64,000 bases of DNA from Alcaligenaceae bacterium CGII-47 (GTDB lineage: Bacteria; Pseudomonadota; Gammaproteobacteria; Burkholderiales; Burkholderiaceae_B), in the NCBI GenBank assembly GCA_019166125.1, contig JAHTBO010000002.1, positions 312,997 through 376,996 on the forward strand, read 5' to 3'. Below, one piece after another: positions 57,835-64,000 of this stretch. The notes under the pieces are model-generated. The model was not told where the DNA came from, did not search any database, and saw only the letters and a program-made list of their open reading frames with translations. The position numbers and the translations under genes were made by a program. Each line of letters begins with the position of its first letter. Within the stretch, counting starts at the first letter, position 1.

Positions 57835-58584
57835 ATGACTATTTCACCATTGCCTCCCATGACTGAATCAGTACGCTTGAGTAAACGTGTTGCCGATCAA
57901 TTTACTTGCTCACGACGCGAGGCAGAGAACTACATCGAAGGCGGTTGGGTACGTCTGGATGGCCGCACCACGACAGAACCGGGCATTCGTGTCACAGCAG
58001 AACAGCACATCGAACTTGCGCATAATGCGTGCGCCGATGATCGCAAGCCCGCTACGTTCATTCTGCACAAACCGGCAGGCTGCGACTTGGCACGGGATAT
58101 CAACGTCTTACACGAACTGATCACGCCGGCGACGCAAATAACTGAAGATCGATCAGCGCGACGCTTTATTAAAAAAGACCTGGCTCAACTGGCGCTCGTC
58201 ATGACGCTTGAACCCCAGGCCAGCGGACTCGTCATCCTCACCCAGGCGCCTGGCATCATCCGGAAATTCGCAGCAGACAAGACAAAGATCGAGCAGGAGT
58301 ATATTTTGGAGGTATCAGGCAAGCTCTCACCTGAAGGTCTGCAGCGTCTGAACCATGGCCTATCCTGGCAAGGCAAGCCTCTGGCACCTGCCAAGGTTAG
58401 TTGGCAGAATGAAACTCACTTGCGCTTTGCACTCAAAGACCCCGCCGAAGGTCAGCCCCAGGATATGTGCCGTCAGGTGGGCCTGAGGGTAGGCAACATC
58501 AAACGCATCCGTATTGGGCGCTTCCCCATGGCGGGTCTGCCTGAGGGAAGTTGGCGTTACCTATTGGGCTACGAACGCTTTTAG
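57835..58584 (+). CDS. S4-domain RNA pseudouridine synthase-like protein with altered catalytic motif
   Basis: 249 residues from the ATG at 57835 (another at 57859). N-terminal S4 domain (VRLSKRVADQFTCSRREAEN), then an RsuA/RluB-type domain. Where active members have G-R-L-D-x-x-T/S-x-G-L, this one reads LVMTLEPQASGLVILTQ, so the catalytic Asp position is Glu. HKPAGCDLARDIN and GLRVGNIKRIRIGRFPMAGL are otherwise typical. It may bind RNA without making pseudouridine. Confidence 0.75.
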   Translation: MTISPLPPMTESVRLSKRVADQFTCSRREAENYIEGGWVRLDGRTTTEPGIRVTAEQHIELAHNACADDRKPATFILHKPAGCDLARDINVLHELITPATQITEDRSARRFIKKDLAQLALVMTLEPQASGLVILTQAPGIIRKFAADKTKIEQEYILEVSGKLSPEGLQRLNHGLSWQGKPLAPAKVSWQNETHLRFALKDPAEGQPQDMCRQVGLRVGNIKRIRIGRFPMAGLPEGSWRYLLGYERF

Positions 58585-58592
58585 GAGGAACC

Positions 58593-59429
58593 ATGAAGAC
58601 TCAAGCAGAAAAGGCACTCGCTTTTCGTGCATTGCACAAACGAGACCGGGCATTTGTTATCCCTAATCCCTGGGATATTGGCACCGCAAGGCTGTTGGCA
58701 GGCTTAGGTTATGAGGCCCTGGCCAGTACCAGCGCCGGTTATGCATTCTCTGTTGGCGTTCCAGACTATTGCGTGGATCGCGACCGGATGCTCGCGCACC
58801 TGAGCGAATTGGCACAAGCGACTGACCTGCCCGTCAGCGCTGATCTCGAGAACGGCTATGGCGAGACGCTGGAGGCGGTTGGGCAAACCTACCGTCTGGC
58901 GGCGGCTGCCGGGCTCGTTGGCGCGTCCATCGAGGATACGACGAGCCAGCTTGAAGATCCAATCTACGACCTGGCGCAAGCGGTGGAGCGGGTCACCGCT
59001 GCTGTCGAGGCGGTGCGTGATCTACCCTTTCCCTTTACCCTGACCGCGCGCGCAGAGAACCATTTACATGGACGCACCGACCTGAACGATACAATTCGAC
59101 GCCTTCAGGCCTATCAGGAAGCGGGGGCAGACGTGCTCTACGCACCAGGCCTGCGTACGAGGGCAGAGATCACGACCGTCGTCAGCGCCGTCGATCGCCC
59201 GGTTAATGTCCTGATGGGGTCGCCCGGTGTGCGATTCAGCGTCGCAGAGTTATCCACCATGGGCGTTAAGCGCATCAGCGTCGGCAGCTCGTTCAGTCGA
59301 GCCGCACTCGGCGCGTTTCTGCGTGCCAGCCAAGAAATTCTAGAGCATGGCACCTTTACCTTTGGCGACGATGCCGCCAGTTATCACGATATTACTGAAA
59401 TGCTGCGAGGACACACCCCTCTAAGCTAA
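58593..59429 (+). CDS. Isocitrate lyase / PEP mutase family protein
   Basis: 278 residues from the ATG at 58593 with AGGAGG upstream. NPWDIGTARLLAGLGYEALA, STSAGYAFS, VSADLENGYGE and ASIEDTT are the metal and substrate blocks of the oxaloacetase/PEP mutase group. The general Lys-Lys-Cys-Gly-His signature of true isocitrate lyase is missing. Probably a carboxy-phosphonate or 2-methylisocitrate-like lyase; substrate unknown. Confidence 0.83.
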   Translation: MKTQAEKALAFRALHKRDRAFVIPNPWDIGTARLLAGLGYEALASTSAGYAFSVGVPDYCVDRDRMLAHLSELAQATDLPVSADLENGYGETLEAVGQTYRLAAAAGLVGASIEDTTSQLEDPIYDLAQAVERVTAAVEAVRDLPFPFTLTARAENHLHGRTDLNDTIRRLQAYQEAGADVLYAPGLRTRAEITTVVSAVDRPVNVLMGSPGVRFSVAELSTMGVKRISVGSSFSRAALGAFLRASQEILEHGTFTFGDDAASYHDITEMLRGHTPLS

Positions 59430-59472
59430 GCGATACCGGGTACAGTGACTGTTTTCACCTTAATTGCCTCCC

Positions 59473-60684
59473 ATGCCCCCCATACAGCCCTTTGAACCCA
59501 TTATCGAATCACTCCTCGATACGGACCTCTACAAGTTCACGATGTGGCAGACGATGCTGCATCGCCACCCGAGTGCCCAGGCCGAATACGAGTTCATCTG
59601 CCGCAGCAAGCCTGCCTATTCGCTCGCCGAACTGGCGGGGGAGGTCAATGCACAGATCGACCACCTATGTACGCTACGTTTTACACAGGGGGAACTGGAC
59701 TACCTGAACGGGCGACGCTATATCAAGTCGGATTTCACAGATTTCCTATCCCTGTTTCACTTTCAAAGGCGCTTTATCCAGGTCACCACGCAAGGCGATG
59801 CCTTACATATCGTCGCGCGCGGCCCGCAGGTCCATGTCATGGGCTTTGAGGTCTTTGTGCTGGCAATTGTCAACGAGCTGTACTTCCGGCGTTTTGACGC
59901 GACGGCTGCCTGGGTCACCGGACGCGAGCGGCTGGCCGCCAAGATCGAGATGCTGAAGGCCACCGAACGAGAGGCCGAGCGCCGATTTCCCTTGCGAATA
60001 ACGGATTTTGGCGTACGCAGACGGTTCTCCAGGCGCTGGCAGAACGAGGTCGTGACCACACTCGCCCGTGAGGTGCCACAGTTTTTTACTGGCACCTCGA
60101 ACGTTGCCCTGGCCCGCAAGCATGCGCTCATACCCGTGGGCACCATGGCACATGAATACCTTCAATCCTATCAGGCCTTTGGCAGAGTGCGGCTACGTGA
60201 CTTTCAAAAGGCCGCGCTCGAGGACTGGGTTCAGGAATATCGTGGAGACCTGGGAATCGCACTCACCGATGCGGTGGGCATGGATGCTTTTTTGGCAGAC
60301 TTCGATCTATATTTTGCAAAGCTGTTTGATGGCTTACGTCACGACTCGGGCGACCCCATCGCATGGGGTGAAAAAGCGATCGCCCACTACCAGGCATTAC
60401 GTATCGATGTCTCCACCAAGCGACTGGTGTTCTCTGACGGGCTGGATCTGCCGCGTACGCTAGAGATCTACCGGCATTTCGCAGATCGGGTGCAATTGGG
60501 CTTTGGGATTGGTACAAACCTCACCAACGACGTGGGGCTCACGCCATTGAATATTGTGATGAAGCTCACCCAGTGTAATGGTATGCCAACAGCCAAACTA
60601 CCGGACTCCCCCGGCAAGACCCATTGCTCGGACGAAACTTTTTTGGCTTATCTGCGCCAGGTCTTTGCCCGAGCGGAACCCTGA
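59473..60684 (+). CDS. pncB: Nicotinate phosphoribosyltransferase
   Basis: 403 residues from the ATG at 59473. LLDTDLYKFTMWQTMLHRHP, FTGTSNVALARKHALIPVGT, MAHEYLQSYQAFG (phospho-histidine region), GLRHDSGDPIAWGEKA and GIGTNLTNDVG are typical. NAD salvage. Confidence 0.95.
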   Translation: MPPIQPFEPIIESLLDTDLYKFTMWQTMLHRHPSAQAEYEFICRSKPAYSLAELAGEVNAQIDHLCTLRFTQGELDYLNGRRYIKSDFTDFLSLFHFQRRFIQVTTQGDALHIVARGPQVHVMGFEVFVLAIVNELYFRRFDATAAWVTGRERLAAKIEMLKATEREAERRFPLRITDFGVRRRFSRRWQNEVVTTLAREVPQFFTGTSNVALARKHALIPVGTMAHEYLQSYQAFGRVRLRDFQKAALEDWVQEYRGDLGIALTDAVGMDAFLADFDLYFAKLFDGLRHDSGDPIAWGEKAIAHYQALRIDVSTKRLVFSDGLDLPRTLEIYRHFADRVQLGFGIGTNLTNDVGLTPLNIVMKLTQCNGMPTAKLPDSPGKTHCSDETFLAYLRQVFARAEP

Positions 60685-60722
60685 TCCGCCCAGACAAAAA
60701 CCTGCTCATCACCGACTCTGGC

Positions 60723-62114
60723 TTAATGTCCAGAGTTCGGGTCTATCCCTTCAGTGCTATGAAAAATGCTGTGGTCGGCCTCACCCTCGACGGTCAGGAA
60801 GCCAGCCAGGCCCTTTTCCATCCGTGATAAGGCGTGATCCACCAGCAGGTAGCGCCCTGGGTAATCGGTCTTGAACTCGAGCATCGTTGCGCCACCCGGC
60901 GGTACCAATGTTGTTTGTACATCGGTCAAGGGCGGGCTGGTCAACGAGGCCTGGTCGTAGACACGATCGAAAACCTCGCCGATCAGATGGACGCTGGAGG
61001 TGAGGTTTGGCCCCCCCACCCCAAAGAAAATACGCACCACGTCACCGACCTTGGACCGCATGTCATAGATCTTTGTCAACGCGTCCATCGAGCCGTTAAA
61101 CATCACATGTTCCGGTTTCTCGTCGAGCATCTTTTCCAAAGAGAACTCCTGCAGTCCGCTCGCACCATGCTTCTCGGCCGTGTAAAGTTCGCCTTGCATG
61201 ACGTAGAACTCTTTATCCACTGCGGGCAGCCCACCTTCAGGTTCGACCAGAATCATCCCGTACATGCCATTGGTAATATGCTGGGCGACCATCGGTGTGG
61301 CGCAATGGTAGACGAATAGACCGGGATGCATTGCCTTGAAACTAAAGCTCTTGGTCTGACCGGGAGGAACCTGCGTGACGGCAGCGCCTCCGCCTGGCCC
61401 CGTCACCGCATGAAAGTCCACCGAGTGAATATGGGTGCTGTCCTTGGCGTTGGTCACATTGACTGTCACGTTATCGCCCACACGAACACGAACGAAGGGA
61501 CCGGGCACCTTATTATTGAACGTCCAGAAGCGATACGTGCTGCTATCGCCCAGACGGGCTTCAATCTCGGTGGTCAACAAGTCGATCGTCACATCCTTAG
61601 GCTTACGCTTACCCACGGGCGCTCCGACATCAGCAGGATTATGGGCGATCTGCGGCGCCTGACGCTCATCCTTGGCGACAGGCTCGCCGACGATGATCTT
61701 ACCGACCATCCCCGCTGCCTTATGGCCCGGTAGGGTACACAAATATTCAAATTCACCATTCTTATTGGCCCGGAACACGATCGCCGTCGCAGCCCCCTTA
61801 CCTGAAATTTGGTCTGATTTGGCATGGAATTGTGGTACGGCGATATCGTGCATCGCACCATCACCGTTTACCAGATTAATCTGTACCACAGCCCCTTCAG
61901 GCACCTTAAGGTCCGGGTTCAACTTATCCGCCATCTCGCCCGTGGTGCCGATAAAGACCAGCTTCCCTCCGGCAATGGCTGTACGCAGCGTAAACGTGAT
62001 ATCAGGTGTGTAGGAGACAGACTGATCCGCTGCGCTATCACCGTGCGCGGCAAATGACGCACTGCTGAATATCACAGAAAACACGAGAGCCAGCATTACC
62101 CAAATAGACCTCAT
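60723..62114 (-). CDS. nirK: Copper nitrite reductase with extra N-terminal cupredoxin domain
   Basis: 463 residues, about 100 more than plain NirK. Signal peptide (cleavage near residue 23). An added cupredoxin domain (about 30-145) has a type-1 copper set H89, C126, H131, M136. The NirK core follows: type-1 ligands H230, C271, H279, M284; type-2 ligands H235, H270, H376; catalytic Asp233. It reduces nitrite to NO in the periplasm. An extra N-terminal cupredoxin is known from Hyphomicrobium and may shuttle electrons. AGGGG precedes the ATG. Divergent from an FNR-like gene. Confidence 0.94.
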   Translation of the reverse strand: MRSIWVMLALVFSVIFSSASFAAHGDSAADQSVSYTPDITFTLRTAIAGGKLVFIGTTGEMADKLNPDLKVPEGAVVQINLVNGDGAMHDIAVPQFHAKSDQISGKGAATAIVFRANKNGEFEYLCTLPGHKAAGMVGKIIVGEPVAKDERQAPQIAHNPADVGAPVGKRKPKDVTIDLLTTEIEARLGDSSTYRFWTFNNKVPGPFVRVRVGDNVTVNVTNAKDSTHIHSVDFHAVTGPGGGAAVTQVPPGQTKSFSFKAMHPGLFVYHCATPMVAQHITNGMYGMILVEPEGGLPAVDKEFYVMQGELYTAEKHGASGLQEFSLEKMLDEKPEHVMFNGSMDALTKIYDMRSKVGDVVRIFFGVGGPNLTSSVHLIGEVFDRVYDQASLTSPPLTDVQTTLVPPGGATMLEFKTDYPGRYLLVDHALSRMEKGLAGFLTVEGEADHSIFHSTEGIDPNSGH

Positions 62115-62250
62115 GGACTTCCCCTATTGTTTAGCAAAAAAGTATTTAAGACTTCGATAATTTCTCTATAGTATCGATGTCAGGCCCTGTTGGCAACGCC
62201 CTCTGGGCACTGAGTATATTTTCCTGTTTCAGGTCGTGAATTGAAAAAAG

Positions 62251-62264
62251 TGTTATAAGTAACA
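62251..62264. promoter_or_regulatory. Operator-like palindrome between nirK and the FNR-like gene
   Basis: TGTTATAAGTAACA has 5-base arms around 4 bases, the geometry of CRP/FNR half-sites though not the TTGAT-N4-ATCAA sequence. A TATAAT lies 5 bases beyond, at 62270, for the rightward gene. Confidence 0.35.
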
Positions 62265-62353
62265 AGCATTATAATAAAGACCCTATAATCAGCAGGGCAA
62301 TAAGAACTTCCCTCAACAAGACTTCACGTATACTGGCACCCGAGTTGGCCTCT

Positions 62354-63160
62354 ATGCAACAACATCCCGTACCAAATACCTCTTTACCGGCCATGCTGCC
62401 TAGTCTAGTCAACATGAAACCGGGCTCTCAAATGCAAAAAAGAACCACTGTCGCGCCTGAATCGACCCGTTGTTCAACCTGTATGTTGAATGCAATCTGT
62501 CTGCCATTGGGCATGGCACGCGACGACGTCATCAAGATGGACGAACTGATCAAGGAACGTATACGCCTGACCAAGGGTACCGCGCTCTATCACCTGGGCG
62601 AACCGGTTGAAGCCATCTACGGCATCCGATCGGGCTCGATCAAAACTCAGCTAGAAGACGCATCGGGCCAAGTACAAATCACGGGCTTCCTGTTACCCGG
62701 AGAAATTCTGGGCCTGGATGGCCTGATGGAAAATGAACATGTCTCACACGCGATTGCGCTAGAGGATTCAGAGGTTTGCATTATCCGTATCGATGAGATG
62801 GATCAATTGGCCCCGCAGCTTCCCAGTCTGCAAATTCAATTGCGTCGCCTCATGAGCAAGGAGATCAGCCGATCCCATCAGTTAGTCATGTCTGTGGGTA
62901 GCTTGCGCTCCGAGCAACGTCTCGCTGCTTTCTTGATAAATTTATCGCAACGTCTCGCGGCACTGGGCTACTCGCCTTACGAGTTTTTGCTACGTATGAG
63001 CCGCGAGGAGATCGGTAATTTCCTGGGCTTGACCCTAGAGACCGTGAGTCGCTTATTTTCTCGGTTTGCCCGCGAGGGTTTGATTCGCGTCCAGCAACGC
63101 GAGGTCCAGATCCTGGATATCAACGCGCTCCAGGCCTTATCCGGATCAGACTGCGCCTAG
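62354..63160 (+). CDS. FNR-type oxygen-sensing transcription regulator
   Basis: 268 residues from the ATG at 62354 (start uncertain, no clear ribosome-binding site). Cysteines C40-x2-C43-x5-C49 and C142 match the four 4Fe-4S ligands of FNR. Cyclic-nucleotide-like beta barrel, dimer helix, then HTH EEIGNFLGLTLETVSRLFSRF with the FNR-type E-SR recognition residues. Likely activates nirK and respiratory genes at low oxygen. Confidence 0.9.
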   Translation: MQQHPVPNTSLPAMLPSLVNMKPGSQMQKRTTVAPESTRCSTCMLNAICLPLGMARDDVIKMDELIKERIRLTKGTALYHLGEPVEAIYGIRSGSIKTQLEDASGQVQITGFLLPGEILGLDGLMENEHVSHAIALEDSEVCIIRIDEMDQLAPQLPSLQIQLRRLMSKEISRSHQLVMSVGSLRSEQRLAAFLINLSQRLAALGYSPYEFLLRMSREEIGNFLGLTLETVSRLFSRFAREGLIRVQQREVQILDINALQALSGSDCA

Positions 63161-63162
63161 CG

Positions 63163-63414
63163 CTATTTTATCGGCTCGCCAAAATCATCAAGGATGACAG
63201 CGCGCGGCGCGATCATCAGGGTGAAAGCACTTGATGCGGCCGCCATCGACCAAAAGAAAAAGAAACCCACCGTGTAAACAAGCTGCCGCCCCGCCGTCAA
63301 ATAATCCAGGAAAATCACATCCTGAGGATCGATTAAGGCAAAAACCACGGCGCTGGTCGCCGCCGCCACTAAAAAAGACGGCCAGAGTATCCACATCAAC
63401 ACGCGCCATTTCAT
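63163..63414 (-). CDS. Small two-helix membrane protein near cco genes
   Basis: 83 residues; hydrophobic helices at about 5-27 and 43-69. It ends 2 bases from the convergent FNR-like gene. Same strand as the FixH-like and ccoG genes, so probably part of a cytochrome cbb3 accessory operon. No family recognised. Confidence 0.65.
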   Translation of the reverse strand: MKWRVLMWILWPSFLVAAATSAVVFALIDPQDVIFLDYLTAGRQLVYTVGFFFFWSMAAASSAFTLMIAPRAVILDDFGEPIK

Positions 63415-63426
63415 TATTGTCTCCTC

Positions 63427-63666
63427 TTAGTGTTCTTTGGGGGCTGCGGGCTGCGCTGCGGCGGGCCCACTGACATACAGACCTTGTTTATGCCCGCCAT
63501 CCTCTATTGCCTGGCCGCCATAACTCTGGAACGCCAGGAAGATCGTAATGGCACAACCAACAACGGCCAAGGCGGGCCCCAGCATCAATAGCCACGGCCA
63601 AGGCTCACGCCACCAAGGACCCGAATCCTGATCGGAAAATTTACGGCTTTGACTCACATTACTCAT
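63427..63666 (-). CDS. Short FixH-like membrane protein
   Basis: 79 residues. WWREPWPWLLMLGPALAVVG followed by a membrane helix and GGHKQGLYV resembles the first part of FixH/CcoG-associated proteins (usual length about 150), but the periplasmic domain is missing. Probably helps cbb3 oxidase assembly. Confidence 0.65.
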   Translation of the reverse strand: MSNVSQSRKFSDQDSGPWWREPWPWLLMLGPALAVVGCAITIFLAFQSYGGQAIEDGGHKQGLYVSGPAAAQPAAPKEH

Positions 63667-63699
63667 CGCTACCTCTTGATACTTAAGTAAGCATTGATC

Positions 63700-64000
63700 T
63701 CAACGTGGAACGTAGAAACTGGACTGCTCAATAACCGTCGTCACATCGTCGGGCGAACGCGAACCGACAGCCTTGAACGAAATATCGTACAGGCCAGGTG
63801 CCAATGACGCAGCGGGTGCGCGCAGCACGACCGGCACGAGGCGATTGGAAGAGCCATCGACTCGCACTTCAGTGTCATCATGATCGGCTGTCCTGACTGT
63901 CAGTCCAGGCACACCGTCCACGCTTAGCGCCAACACCACAGGCACCTCAGAAGTGTTGATAATTTGTAATCTATAAACGTTTTCAATCAAGCCGCCCGCC
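63700..64000 (-). CDS. ccoG: CcoG (FixG) C-terminal part, runs off window
   Basis: The visible 100 residues start AGGLIENVYRLQIINTSEVP and form the Ig-like C-terminal domain of CcoG/RdxA-FixG, the ferredoxin-like membrane protein needed to reduce copper for cbb3 oxidase. The membrane and cluster-binding part lies beyond base 64000. Confidence 0.85.
   Translation of the reverse strand, partial: AGGLIENVYRLQIINTSEVPVVLALSVDGVPGLTVRTADHDDTEVRVDGSSNRLVPVVLRAPAASLAPGLYDISFKAVGSRSPDDVTTVIEQSSFYVPR

Overview
The window looks like a chromosomal stretch of a betaproteobacterium of the order Burkholderiales, most likely family Alcaligenaceae (Bordetella/Castellaniella/Pusillimonas-like). The reasons are gene order and protein character: leuC-leuD-leuB-asd-fimV-truA in one run, a regulatory PTS (ptsI, ptsH and a lone EIIA-Man) beside gshB, glnK-amtB beside comM/ubiK, and copper nitrite reductase plus a CRP/FNR regulator beside ccoG/fixH-type genes. 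The last group points to a facultative denitrifier. This assignment is inference; no database was consulted.

Layout. 1-2.4 kb: the rpmI-rplT-pheS-pheT translation operon (minus strand) and ubiK. 2.45-3.1 kb: the 3' part of comM (yifB). 3107-36039: a complete 32.9-kb Tn7-like transposon inserted in comM. It is bounded by a perfect 5-bp target duplication (CCCCG at 3102-3106 and 36040-36044), and removing it restores an uninterrupted comM of 507 codons. 36.0-36.9 kb: the 5' part of comM. 37-43 kb: a lipoprotein, glnK-amtB with a sigma-54/NtrC-type promoter, then ptsI, ptsH, EIIA-Man and gshB. 43-45.6 kb: infC (with an ATC start) and thrS. 45.8 kb: tRNA-Val(GAC). 45.9-56.1 kb: trpF, TRAP transporter genes, truA, fimV, asd and leuBDC. 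56-61 kb: single housekeeping genes (DUF488, lipid A acyltransferase, S4/pseudouridine-synthase-like, PEP mutase/isocitrate lyase family, pncB). 60.7-64 kb: nirK, an FNR-like regulator, and small membrane proteins with the end of ccoG.

The transposon carries tnsA-tnsB-tnsC-tniQ and a cysteine-rich zinc-knuckle protein at one end, and a probable TnsE-like gene at the opposite end pointing inward. Between them is cargo dominated by known or suspected anti-phage modules: a pair made of a soluble protein and a four-helix membrane protein (RexAB-like layout only); a four-gene LlaJI/BsuMI-type system (ribbon-helix-helix protein, m5C methyltransferase, McrB-like AAA, DUF2357 nuclease); an AAA ATPase with two phosphoesterases; a PHP-SMC ATPase resembling the Ppl defence family; and a 1637-residue protein joining a NERD nuclease-like domain, two protein-kinase folds and a UPF1-like helicase, followed by a winged-helix protein and flanked by a divergent DUF4238 gene. 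The last block is the best candidate here for an undescribed system.

Two conserved gene strings are broken outside the transposon: infC is separated from rpmI by the comM-glnK-pts-gshB block plus the transposon, and trpF has lost trpBA as neighbours and has TRAP genes between it and truA.
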